Part shown: positions 1-5,596 of the stretch, piece after piece
How positions within the stretch are numbered: the first letter of the stretch is position 1
Layout: each line of letters starts with the position of its first letter
Source: Candidatus Thorarchaeota archaeon
GTDB taxonomy: Archaea > Asgardarchaeota > Thorarchaeia > Thorarchaeales > Thorarchaeaceae
DNA length: 8,703 nucleotides
Direction of reading: 5' to 3'
Assembly: GCA_030638785.1 (NCBI GenBank)
Contig: DAOWDY010000074.1
Span: 1 to 8,703, forward strand
Program-made: the position numbers and the translations under genes
The notes under the pieces: model-generated
Database searches by the model: none
Told to the model about the DNA's origin: nothing
The model's input: only the letters and a program-made list of their open reading frames with translations

Positions 1-2339
1 AGACTGCAACCGCAATTGAAGAAATCAGTTGTCCAACGAGAGAATACTCCAAAGACCCATTTTGGAAGTCTTGATGCACCACTCCTTGGATTTTGAAGAT
101 TTCCAAGATCAGAGAAGATTCCCGAAAATAAACGAGTTGGCATGTGAGTCTTGAATGCGGTATTGACCTCGCCCTGTAAACGATTTGTAAGATACACATT
201 CTCAAAAGTATCTAGCTTGATTGCAATATCTAAGACATCTTGTTTGCCAGACATCTTGGCAACAGTGAATCCTTCAGAGGGTGTGAGGAAAGACAATGAT
301 GTTGCTCTCCCTAACTCTGTCGGGTGTGCGCCTCCTTCGCGTACGCGTATCATATGCCGCTTCACAAGGTACTTCAAAGCATCAGATGGTGGGACTGAAA
401 CCGATAGCATCTTCATGTAAGCTCTCGCCACGGATTTGAGTTCGACCAATCCAGTGGAGCATATAGTAGCAAGTATCTGTTCAGCACTATGCTCACGATC
501 TGCAAAGGGCTCAACATCCTCAATATCGCCCACGAGTAGGTGTGCAGCAATTTCATCCTCGTTCTTGTCCTGGCCGCCATGATATTTCCGGTCAGGTTGA
601 ACTAGAAGGTATGCTCTACCTCTATCGTGTTTTCCAAGGCGTCCAGCTCGTCCTAACATCTGCTCAAATTCAGCAGTTGAAATCCAATCTGCACCCATAG
701 CAAGGGTTTCAAAGATTACCTGGGACGCAGGGAGGTCCACTCCTGCACCGAGAGCAGCAGTAGTAACTATGCACTCATATCTCTGCTTCGAGAAGGATCT
801 CTCAATACGACGACGATTACCATATGATAAACCACCATGATAAATCACACTCCTAACACCATGTTCTTTCAACCATTCACTTAGTGAATGGGCACGTCGT
901 CTTGAAAATGTGAAGATGATTGATTGTCCTCGATTTCCCCAACTACTAGTTCTGCGGAACTCGTCTTTGACTAATCTTCTAATGAGATGCCGCTTATCCT
1001 CATCGCTGCGTGCAAATACAAGATGCCGTTCCAAAGGTACAGGACGACCAGTATAATTCACTAGTATGAGTTTCAATTCCTTTGCTAGATTCTCAGGAGA
1101 GCCAACAGTTGCTGACAATGCAAGAACCTGTGCATTGGGTGCGTGGAATCTCATCCTAGCCAGAAGACCATCCAACTCAGGCCCTCTCTCTTCATCAGCT
1201 AAGTTCTGGATTTCGTCAACGATGATTGTTCCAATCTTTCCGAGAGCCTTTGTTTCACCTGATCGGAAAATCAGATCAAGTGCCTCATAGGTTGCGCAGA
1301 TAATATCCGCCTTACGTATATCCGTATCAACAACTGGCTTTGCCTCATCCCCAACGTATAGCCTCGACATGCCCACTTTGATACCAGTGCGCAGACCAAG
1401 TTTCTTGTAGCGCTTTCTGAATACTCCGTACTTCTCGTTTGTGAGAGCAACTAAGGGTGAGAGATACACCATCTTCTCGCCCTTCATTGCACGAGGAATC
1501 CCTGCCAGTTCACCAATAAGCGTCTTTCCAGAGGAGGTAGACGATACTATGAGCAAACTCTTACCATCCAAGAGTCCTTGTTTCAGAACCATTTCTTGAA
1601 CTGGGAGAAGGGTTTCTAGTCCTTCGTCTAGCAAGACTTTCCGAAAGTCTTCGGGAATGTTTAATGATTCTATTTTCTTTCCTCCAAGCTGATCCCCGGT
1701 AGCTAGTGTGTCAATCAATGTTAATTCAGGATCGCGGGTTGGGTCAAATCCAGGAGTCAAGAGCTCAAGTACGCGTGGTACCGATTTCACACGTAGTAAT
1801 TGTTTTTCGACGTGATGCATCATGGCTTTAGACATTTTAATTCCCAAGCTCTTTAGGTCAGTCTTCAAGTCAACTTTGGAACAAGAGCCACAGAGAACTT
1901 GTGTATCTGATACCTTCACAGCATTACGTTTCGATAAAACGGTCAATCGATTATCACGGATACAGTGTTCACAGACTGGCACAATACTGGGCTTTGTAAC
2001 TTGGAGCCGGGAAAGCATGTCCTTGAGTTCATCAATGAAGATAGGTTTTTGGTTCCGAGGGATTATGATGAATTTTGCTTTTCTAAGAATCTCATGAAAT
2101 TCCTTAGGTTGGTAGTAAATGGGTTTGTTATATTTTACAAACCAAGCCCGTCTTATCTCTAATAATCCACTTGTCTTGTGACCATACTCTACCATACCAG
2201 CAATCTTTGCACGTTGTCGATCTAGCAGAACATCAGACATAATCTCGAGCCTAGTAGTCATCTCTTGTCGTCCTTCACGTATGACAATGGAATATGGTTT
2301 AGCTAATATCCTCTGAATGTCCGCATCAGCTATTTCCAA
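1..2339 (-). CDS. Ski2-like superfamily 2 RNA/DNA helicase with N-terminal tetracysteine (ASH-Ski2-like), 3' end outside window
   Basis: ATP-dependent helicase; 779 codons are visible and the C-terminus lies beyond base 1. Seen motifs, numbered from the TTG at 2339: Q-like LLPVQE (Q248), Walker A STSSGKT (K272), Ia-like YLSPLVALTNEK, motif II DEIQ (375-378), motif III SAT (409-411), motif IV IIFTFSRRRA, motif V TTAALGAGVDLP and motif VI QMLGRAGRLG (560-569). This order and spacing is that of Ski2/Hel308-type helicases. Before the core there is a CxxC pair at C123/C126 and another at C150/C153, a likely zinc site. Known family context: archaeal ASH-Ski2 helicases carry an N-terminal zinc-finger-like domain and work with aRNase J and the exosome; assignment here rests on the motif and is inference. 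Hel308 is less likely because of the N-terminal zinc domain. No ATG precedes residue 27; TTG at 2339 follows a good ribosome binding site and an upstream in-frame TGA. The gene is 54 bases downstream of an orphan gene, probably in one operon. Confidence 0.9.
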   Translation of the reverse strand, partial: MEIADADIQRILAKPYSIVIREGRQEMTTRLEIMSDVLLDRQRAKIAGMVEYGHKTSGLLEIRRAWFVKYNKPIYYQPKEFHEILRKAKFIIIPRNQKPIFIDELKDMLSRLQVTKPSIVPVCEHCIRDNRLTVLSKRNAVKVSDTQVLCGSCSKVDLKTDLKSLGIKMSKAMMHHVEKQLLRVKSVPRVLELLTPGFDPTRDPELTLIDTLATGDQLGGKKIESLNIPEDFRKVLLDEGLETLLPVQEMVLKQGLLDGKSLLIVSSTSSGKTLIGELAGIPRAMKGEKMVYLSPLVALTNEKYGVFRKRYKKLGLRTGIKVGMSRLYVGDEAKPVVDTDIRKADIICATYEALDLIFRSGETKALGKIGTIIVDEIQNLADEERGPELDGLLARMRFHAPNAQVLALSATVGSPENLAKELKLILVNYTGRPVPLERHLVFARSDEDKRHLIRRLVKDEFRRTSSWGNRGQSIIFTFSRRRAHSLSEWLKEHGVRSVIYHGGLSYGNRRRIERSFSKQRYECIVTTAALGAGVDLPASQVIFETLAMGADWISTAEFEQMLGRAGRLGKHDRGRAYLLVQPDRKYHGGQDKNEDEIAAHLLVGDIEDVEPFADREHSAEQILATICSTGLVELKSVARAYMKMLSVSVPPSDALKYLVKRHMIRVREGGAHPTELGRATSLSFLTPSEGFTVAKMSGKQDVLDIAIKLDTFENVYLTNRLQGEVNTAFKTHMPTRLFSGIFSDLGNLQNPRSGASRLPKWVFGVFSRWTTDFFNCGCS

Positions 2340-2345
2340 TAGATG

Positions 2346-2350
2346 ACCTC
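2346..2350 (-). promoter_or_regulatory. Ribosome binding site for the helicase (decides a TTG start)
   Basis: On the minus strand, GAGGT followed by CATCTA lies 6 bases before TTG at 2339. The stretch GAGGTCATC closely resembles the archaeal anti-Shine-Dalgarno complement GAGGTGATC. An in-frame TGA overlaps the same spot, so no longer start exists, and the next ATG is at codon 27 without such a site. This supports TTG as the real start codon. Confidence 0.7.
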
Positions 2351-2393
2351 ATTTCCTGAGAAAATGTAAGTAGCAATGACTGTTGTGGTTTGC

Positions 2394-3164
2394 TCAAAGC
2401 TCAAAGATGTATGACTCTTCGTTCTTGGTGATATTAGCAAGAACCTGTTCATATTCAGAACGAAATGCCTCAGCACCGATTCCACCCATCCCTGCTTTCT
2501 CAACAATCATCCAGTCAGAAAGAATCTCTATGTCGGATGCTTGAGCGAAACAGGTGAATGGAAGGCTCATAATCTTTGGTCGTTCGAAGTTTGCATATCT
2601 TCTCTTATTGTACCATTCTACTAATGGACCATATAGTGGTCGATTTGTACCACCAAGAATGAAACGGGCTCGTTGCACACCTGATATGTGTGAAACTTGA
2701 ATCTTCTTCATGACATCAGTATAATGAGCGGTTCTAGGTATAGTACCTCGGGCTTTCACCGAGGCAACAGGGTCTTCAGCAAGGATATTGCCTTTCTCCA
2801 CGACCAAGTTACTAATGATTGTCATAATCTCCTCTTTCTTCGTAGCACCCAGCGGATCGATAACCTCTGGCTTGATGACGTCAACAAGAGGTATAGGTTC
2901 GTCATATCTGAGAATAGTTGGATCAAACATCAAAGCAGATAGGTACTCTTTGATTTCTATTCGTCTGTTTCCACTCTCCGCAATTCCTCTGAAGTAACCA
3001 GGACCAATGAGAATCGAATACACCTTATCCTCCCGCAGTATTGACCAGAGCTGATGTGAAAGGATTAAGATACGCCCCGAAATTTCTGCATCCTTTAAGA
3101 CACCTATATCATAGTCATATGCTTCGAGATCTAGGAGCCAATAGAGAGGAGTGTGATTCATCAT
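2394..3164 (-). CDS. Uncharacterised 256-aa protein, translationally coupled orphan
   Basis: I do not recognise this protein. It is soluble, with no signal peptide and no membrane segment. The N-terminal part (about 1-60) alternates hydrophobic strands with helices (YWLLDLEAYD, ILILSHQLW, VYSILIGPG), as in an alpha/beta fold. The middle (90-135) is charged and helical. The C-terminal part has an aromatic/basic stretch (WYNKRRYANFERP, 184-196) and a glycine-rich EKAGMGGIG (222-230). The start ATG overlaps the stop codon of the upstream gene as ATGA (3161-3164), which implies translational coupling; the second ATG, one codon later, is equally possible. A weak AGGA lies about 11 bases upstream. 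The helicase gene follows after 54 bases. Co-transcription with an RNA-decay-type helicase suggests, but does not show, a role in nucleic acid metabolism. The coding call itself is strong: a long frame, tight coupling and natural-looking composition. Confidence 0.85.
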   Translation of the reverse strand: MMNHTPLYWLLDLEAYDYDIGVLKDAEISGRILILSHQLWSILREDKVYSILIGPGYFRGIAESGNRRIEIKEYLSALMFDPTILRYDEPIPLVDVIKPEVIDPLGATKKEEIMTIISNLVVEKGNILAEDPVASVKARGTIPRTAHYTDVMKKIQVSHISGVQRARFILGGTNRPLYGPLVEWYNKRRYANFERPKIMSLPFTCFAQASDIEILSDWMIVEKAGMGGIGAEAFRSEYEQVLANITKNEESYIFEL

Positions 3165-4351
3165 GATTGAGTTCTTCCTGTAAAGACATGGGAGTCAACG
3201 AATTGATGAACCAATATTGTTGCATGGGCATCATACTCGTCAGGTGATACATCAGCAAATCCTTGCTTCAGATTGTCGATCTCTTCATCTAGATTGATTA
3301 TATCGAGTTTAAATCGCTCCATAACCTCAGAAGCGCACTGCTCAACACTCGATATGGGATCGTTTCCTTGATACTTTAGAACTCTTAATACTCGTGAGAT
3401 ACGTTCTTTGATGTAATTGTCTCTATCCTCCCCGTCTCTTCGTCGAGCAAGACGGATATCACGTTCCAGAAAATCAAAGGGGGAGGTCATATCAGGTTCT
3501 GCTTTATTTCCACGGGTTGATGCAGTACCAACCTCAACGAATCGAGAGCGGTCACCTCTAGCTCCAATTGGTCTCGGAGCCATATGAAGAATCAAGTGTG
3601 CGACGGCACGTTCGCTAAGATCTTTGATTTCTGCGTCAAGTTCTTCTACTAGGGTGTCTACTCGTCCTGTGTAGAGATCCATGGTCATTGAATCGGAAGC
3701 AGCTGAGATGACATAGCATAGCTTCCTGAATAGTGCCTGATTTCTCTTTTTCATTCGACGAAGTTTTCCACGGATTGTTTTCTCCCGCCAACCTGTAACC
3801 GGAGGTCCTAGGAATAGCAGAAGATCATCACTAGTCCCCTTATTGTGATCTTTGAACCATGCCTGAACTACGGGCAACACGAAAGCTTCTGCCATCTTAA
3901 TCCTGGCGTTCATTAGTGAAATCGCCTTCTCAACAGGAAGATCGTTTTCATCTAGGACGCTCTCCAGATTGGCAAGTTCTCTAACCTTCAGTTCAAATTC
4001 TCTAGTGAAGCTCCCGTAGATGTAATTTATCCATCGACCTTCATCAACAGCAAACTCCTGAACATTTCCAGGAAGATTGGGTACTCCTTCACCAATTGAC
4101 TCACGACGATGAAGCTCGGCAGTGAGTAATTGTACAGCCTTTCTTCTTGTTGTGATACCGTCCATATCCAGGAGGTAGGCAACCATAGCGACTTGAAGAG
4201 GACAATTCATTTCATCTGAAATCTCTCTTGCAGCATCCACAGAAACACGTCGAACTCGCTCACGGAGATTCGCATGTTTATCAGCAAATTCCTGCACAAG
4301 CTTCTGTCTGCTCTGAACTGCCATTTTTTCAAGATCAGGATCTAATAACAA
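3161..4351 (-). CDS. Uncharacterised ~396-aa helical protein heading the helicase cluster
   Basis: I do not recognise this protein. It reads as a soluble, almost wholly alpha-helical, highly charged protein with no membrane segment. Numbered from TTG 4351, residues 5-60 form amphipathic helices (LEKMAVQSRQKLVQEF onward), 110-170 form further helices, 190-206 is strongly basic (WREKTIRGKLRRMKKRNQ), a flexible stretch near 257-292 (MAPRPIGARGDRSR, then small/charged residues) links to a C-terminal helical part with a basic segment ERDIRLARRRDGEDR (296-310) and an acidic one (LDEEIDNL). The basic patches would suit binding to nucleic acid or protein partners, which is inference. Start choice: the frame opens at TTG 4366 after an in-frame TAG, but TTG 4351 has GAGG 9 bases ahead; ATG 4324 is possible but has no such site. 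Its TGA overlaps the next gene's ATG. It is probably the first gene of an orphan-orphan-helicase operon. Confidence 0.8.
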   Translation of the reverse strand: MLLDPDLEKMAVQSRQKLVQEFADKHANLRERVRRVSVDAAREISDEMNCPLQVAMVAYLLDMDGITTRRKAVQLLTAELHRRESIGEGVPNLPGNVQEFAVDEGRWINYIYGSFTREFELKVRELANLESVLDENDLPVEKAISLMNARIKMAEAFVLPVVQAWFKDHNKGTSDDLLLFLGPPVTGWREKTIRGKLRRMKKRNQALFRKLCYVISAASDSMTMDLYTGRVDTLVEELDAEIKDLSERAVAHLILHMAPRPIGARGDRSRFVEVGTASTRGNKAEPDMTSPFDFLERDIRLARRRDGEDRDNYIKERISRVLRVLKYQGNDPISSVEQCASEVMERFKLDIINLDEEIDNLKQGFADVSPDEYDAHATILVHQFVDSHVFTGRTQS

Positions 4352-4360
4352 GAGTGAATT

Positions 4361-4364
4361 CCTC
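4361..4364 (-). promoter_or_regulatory. Ribosome binding site for the 396-aa orphan (supports TTG 4351)
   Basis: Minus-strand GAGG is followed by nine bases (AATTCACTC) and then TTG at 4351. The same GAGG/GGAG-to-start spacing of about 8-10 bases is seen before the 67-aa, 257-aa and transporter genes here. The outermost TTG (4366) overlaps this site and has no such motif ahead of it. Confidence 0.45.
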
Positions 4365-4382
4365 AAACCGCAAGTCGACTAG

Positions 4383-4395
4383 TACATGACATGTA
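4383..4395. promoter_or_regulatory. Perfect 13-base dyad upstream of the helicase cluster
   Basis: TACATG-A-CATGTA is a perfect 6-1-6 inverted repeat in the 96-base gap between the 67-aa gene and the orphan-helicase cluster, about 32 bases before the preferred start. Its size and place fit an operator for a small dimeric archaeal repressor, but no regulator is identified. A chance palindrome cannot be excluded. Confidence 0.3.
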
Positions 4396-4443
4396 GCTAC
4401 AGGCCTTTCTTCGACTTGGCCAATATCAATCATATGCGTGTGT

Positions 4444-4463
4444 ATTGGTTTTCAGCAACCAAT
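4444..4463 (-). terminator. Hairpin directly after the stop of the 67-aa gene
   Basis: ATTGGTT and AACCAAT form a perfect 7-bp stem with a 6-base loop. On the minus strand the stem begins at the last base of the TAA stop (4463). It lacks a following run of T, so it is not a classic intrinsic terminator. It could protect or process the 3' end of the message, or mark a boundary before the next transcription unit. Confidence 0.35.
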
Positions 4464-4666
4464 TATATTCCAGCAGCAAGAAGTAGGAAATGAATTCCAA
4501 ATCCGAGGAAGAGCGCACCTAGAAAAAGTGCAAAGATGACTTTGAATCTTGAAAAATGACGAGCATGTTCAACATGAACAGCTAACCAACCGATAGCTAG
4601 AATTCCGAAGAATAGGAAGGCAATAGCAAAGTATTGGAAAGATGATTCGACTGTTAGCTGGAGCAT
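4463..4666 (-). CDS. Small two-helix membrane protein (67 aa)
   Basis: I do not recognise a family. The protein has two clear hydrophobic segments, about residues 10-30 (FQYFAIAFLFFGILAIGWLAV) shortened here by its flanks, and about 42-66 (KVIFALFLGALFLGFGIHFL). They are joined by a short polar loop VHVEHARHFSRFK holding three histidines spaced H31-x2-H34-x2-H37, with a fourth, H59, inside the second helix. Basic residues in the loop suggest that it faces the cytoplasm, placing both termini outside. The ATG at 4666 follows GAGG by 10 bases, and a TTTAAAT box sits about 50 bases upstream, so it may have its own promoter. The histidine pattern could bind metal or haem, which is speculation. The coding call is supported by the ribosome site, the coherent membrane pattern and the fit between neighbours. 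Confidence 0.7.
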   Translation of the reverse strand: MLQLTVESSFQYFAIAFLFFGILAIGWLAVHVEHARHFSRFKVIFALFLGALFLGFGIHFLLLAAGI

Positions 4667-4713
4667 TATTTTTCAACCTCAAGAGGGAGTTCTATGTCGC
4701 GCACTCCGTTGGT

Positions 4714-4722
4714 CATTTAAAC
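4714..4722 (-). promoter_or_regulatory. TATA-like box for the 67-aa membrane protein gene
   Basis: Minus-strand GTTTAAATG is centred about 52 bases before the ATG at 4666. A start of transcription about 25 bases downstream would leave a leader of roughly 27 bases, enough for the GAGG site at 4677-4680. This is a consensus match by eye only. Confidence 0.3.
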
Positions 4723-4741
4723 ATCACGGTCGTACAAGAAT

Positions 4742-4757
4742 TATGCTATAAAGCATA
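4742..4757 (-). terminator. Hairpin directly after the stop of the 257-aa gene
   Basis: TATGCT and AGCATA form a perfect 6-bp stem around a 4-base loop. On the minus strand it begins at the base right after the TGA (4758-4760). As with the hairpin after the 67-aa gene there is no strong T run. The loop side also contains CTTTATAG, which could be read as a weak TATA box for the gene at 4666. Confidence 0.3.
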
Positions 4758-5531
4758 TCAAGCGAGGAAATCGTACACTTGCTCGAATGTTTCATCATCT
4801 ATTGTGACCTTGCGAACTAGACGTCCCTTTTTCTTTGCAAGTTTGCGCTTCTCACTAAACGAAAGGTTAGGGTCATCAGGTATCTCGATGTCATCAATGT
4901 GGAGGATGTGTTTAAGGTAGACCTTCTTAGTCTTCGGGCTAACTTTATCCTTCATTTCCGGGAAGAGATCATTAGCAAGAGATTCGTAGACTTCAGGAGT
5001 GTTTTCTAGTGCACCCTTTGTGAAGACGGGGTCCTTCTCCTTCGCTCCTTCGTCGTCATCATCCTTTCCAGCTGGACCCTTTGGAAATGAGGTCTTGGTA
5101 GTAATCTTCCAAACACCGCCACTTGAAGGGTTCATCGAAAGCAGGAAGAACGATGTGGGAGTATCCAAGCTAACAAGTTGTTTGATGTCATCTAGTGGAG
5201 CGGCTTCATTGAGCTTGGCTTTGAAAGTGGTCGCACCTTTGCCTTTGGATACTTTCCACATAACAGGCATTGTGAGATCCTTGGTCTTATCCCGATTATC
5301 TTCGTAGGTGACAACTAAACCCTTGATCTGCTGAATTCCAGATGGGACATTGTTAAGATATGCTCTAATGAACACCTTCTCCATATCCAAATCAGCTTTG
5401 AAAGCTATCCTTGCTTTGCTAAATTTGAGCAAAACTCGAGGACCGGGGTGTTTTCCTATTCCATACTTCACAAGCCTGGCATGGACGAAATCATCTGTTT
5501 CGTCCTGAACAATCTTTGTAACCCAGCTCAT
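4758..5531 (-). CDS. Uncharacterised 257-aa protein with acidic linker and basic C-terminal helix
   Basis: I do not recognise this protein. It is soluble and appears to have two parts. Residues 1-150 are rich in predicted beta strands (RVLLKFSKARIAFKADLD, VFIRAYLN, IKGLVVTYED, FFLLSMNPSSGGVWKITT), as in a beta sandwich. A low-complexity acidic linker follows (KGPAGKDDDDEGAKEKD, 151-167). The C-terminal part (about 170-257) is helical, with a strongly basic segment KRKLAKKKGRLVRK (228-241) and an acidic end (TIDDETFEQVYDFLA). There is no signal peptide, so it should be cytoplasmic. ATG 5531 has GGAG ten bases upstream and a TTTAAA box further out, pointing to a promoter separate from the transporter gene 65 bases upstream. 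The acidic linker and basic helix suggest a protein- or nucleic-acid-binding role, but no function can be assigned. Confidence 0.8.
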   Translation of the reverse strand: MSWVTKIVQDETDDFVHARLVKYGIGKHPGPRVLLKFSKARIAFKADLDMEKVFIRAYLNNVPSGIQQIKGLVVTYEDNRDKTKDLTMPVMWKVSKGKGATTFKAKLNEAAPLDDIKQLVSLDTPTSFFLLSMNPSSGGVWKITTKTSFPKGPAGKDDDDEGAKEKDPVFTKGALENTPEVYESLANDLFPEMKDKVSPKTKKVYLKHILHIDDIEIPDDPNLSFSEKRKLAKKKGRLVRKVTIDDETFEQVYDFLA

Positions 5532-5568
5532 TATTCTTCAGCTCCAAGGCTGTCCTTCATTCCGTTGA

Positions 5569-5574
5569 TTTAAA
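5569..5574 (-). promoter_or_regulatory. TATA-like box for the 257-aa gene
   Basis: Minus-strand GCTTTAAATC is centred about 41 bases before the ATG at 5531, in the 65-base gap after the transporter. Transcription starting some 25 bases downstream would give a leader of about 15 bases that holds the GGAG site (5542-5545). Consensus match by eye. Confidence 0.35.
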
Positions 5575-5596
5575 GCTGTCGTGATGGGCATGAACA

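Noticed and set aside
151..2162. Several short plus-strand open frames
   Set aside because: All overlap the continuous minus-strand helicase frame, whose motifs run in order along the whole stretch.
1..2339. Hel308 DNA-repair helicase identity
   Set aside because: The core motifs would allow it, but the four-cysteine N-terminal domain and DEIQ in place of DEIH fit an ASH-Ski2-like protein better; the missing C-terminus prevents a firm decision.
3090..3164. Possible PIN-type nuclease start in the 256-aa orphan (LLDLEAYD)
   Set aside because: A hydrophobic strand ending in Asp is present, but the further acidic residues of a PIN active site cannot be placed in order, so no nuclease call is made.
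4642..4920. 92-codon plus-strand frame spanning the gap between the 67-aa and 257-aa genes
   Set aside because: It is antisense to both genes and to their signals, and its protein shows no coherent pattern.
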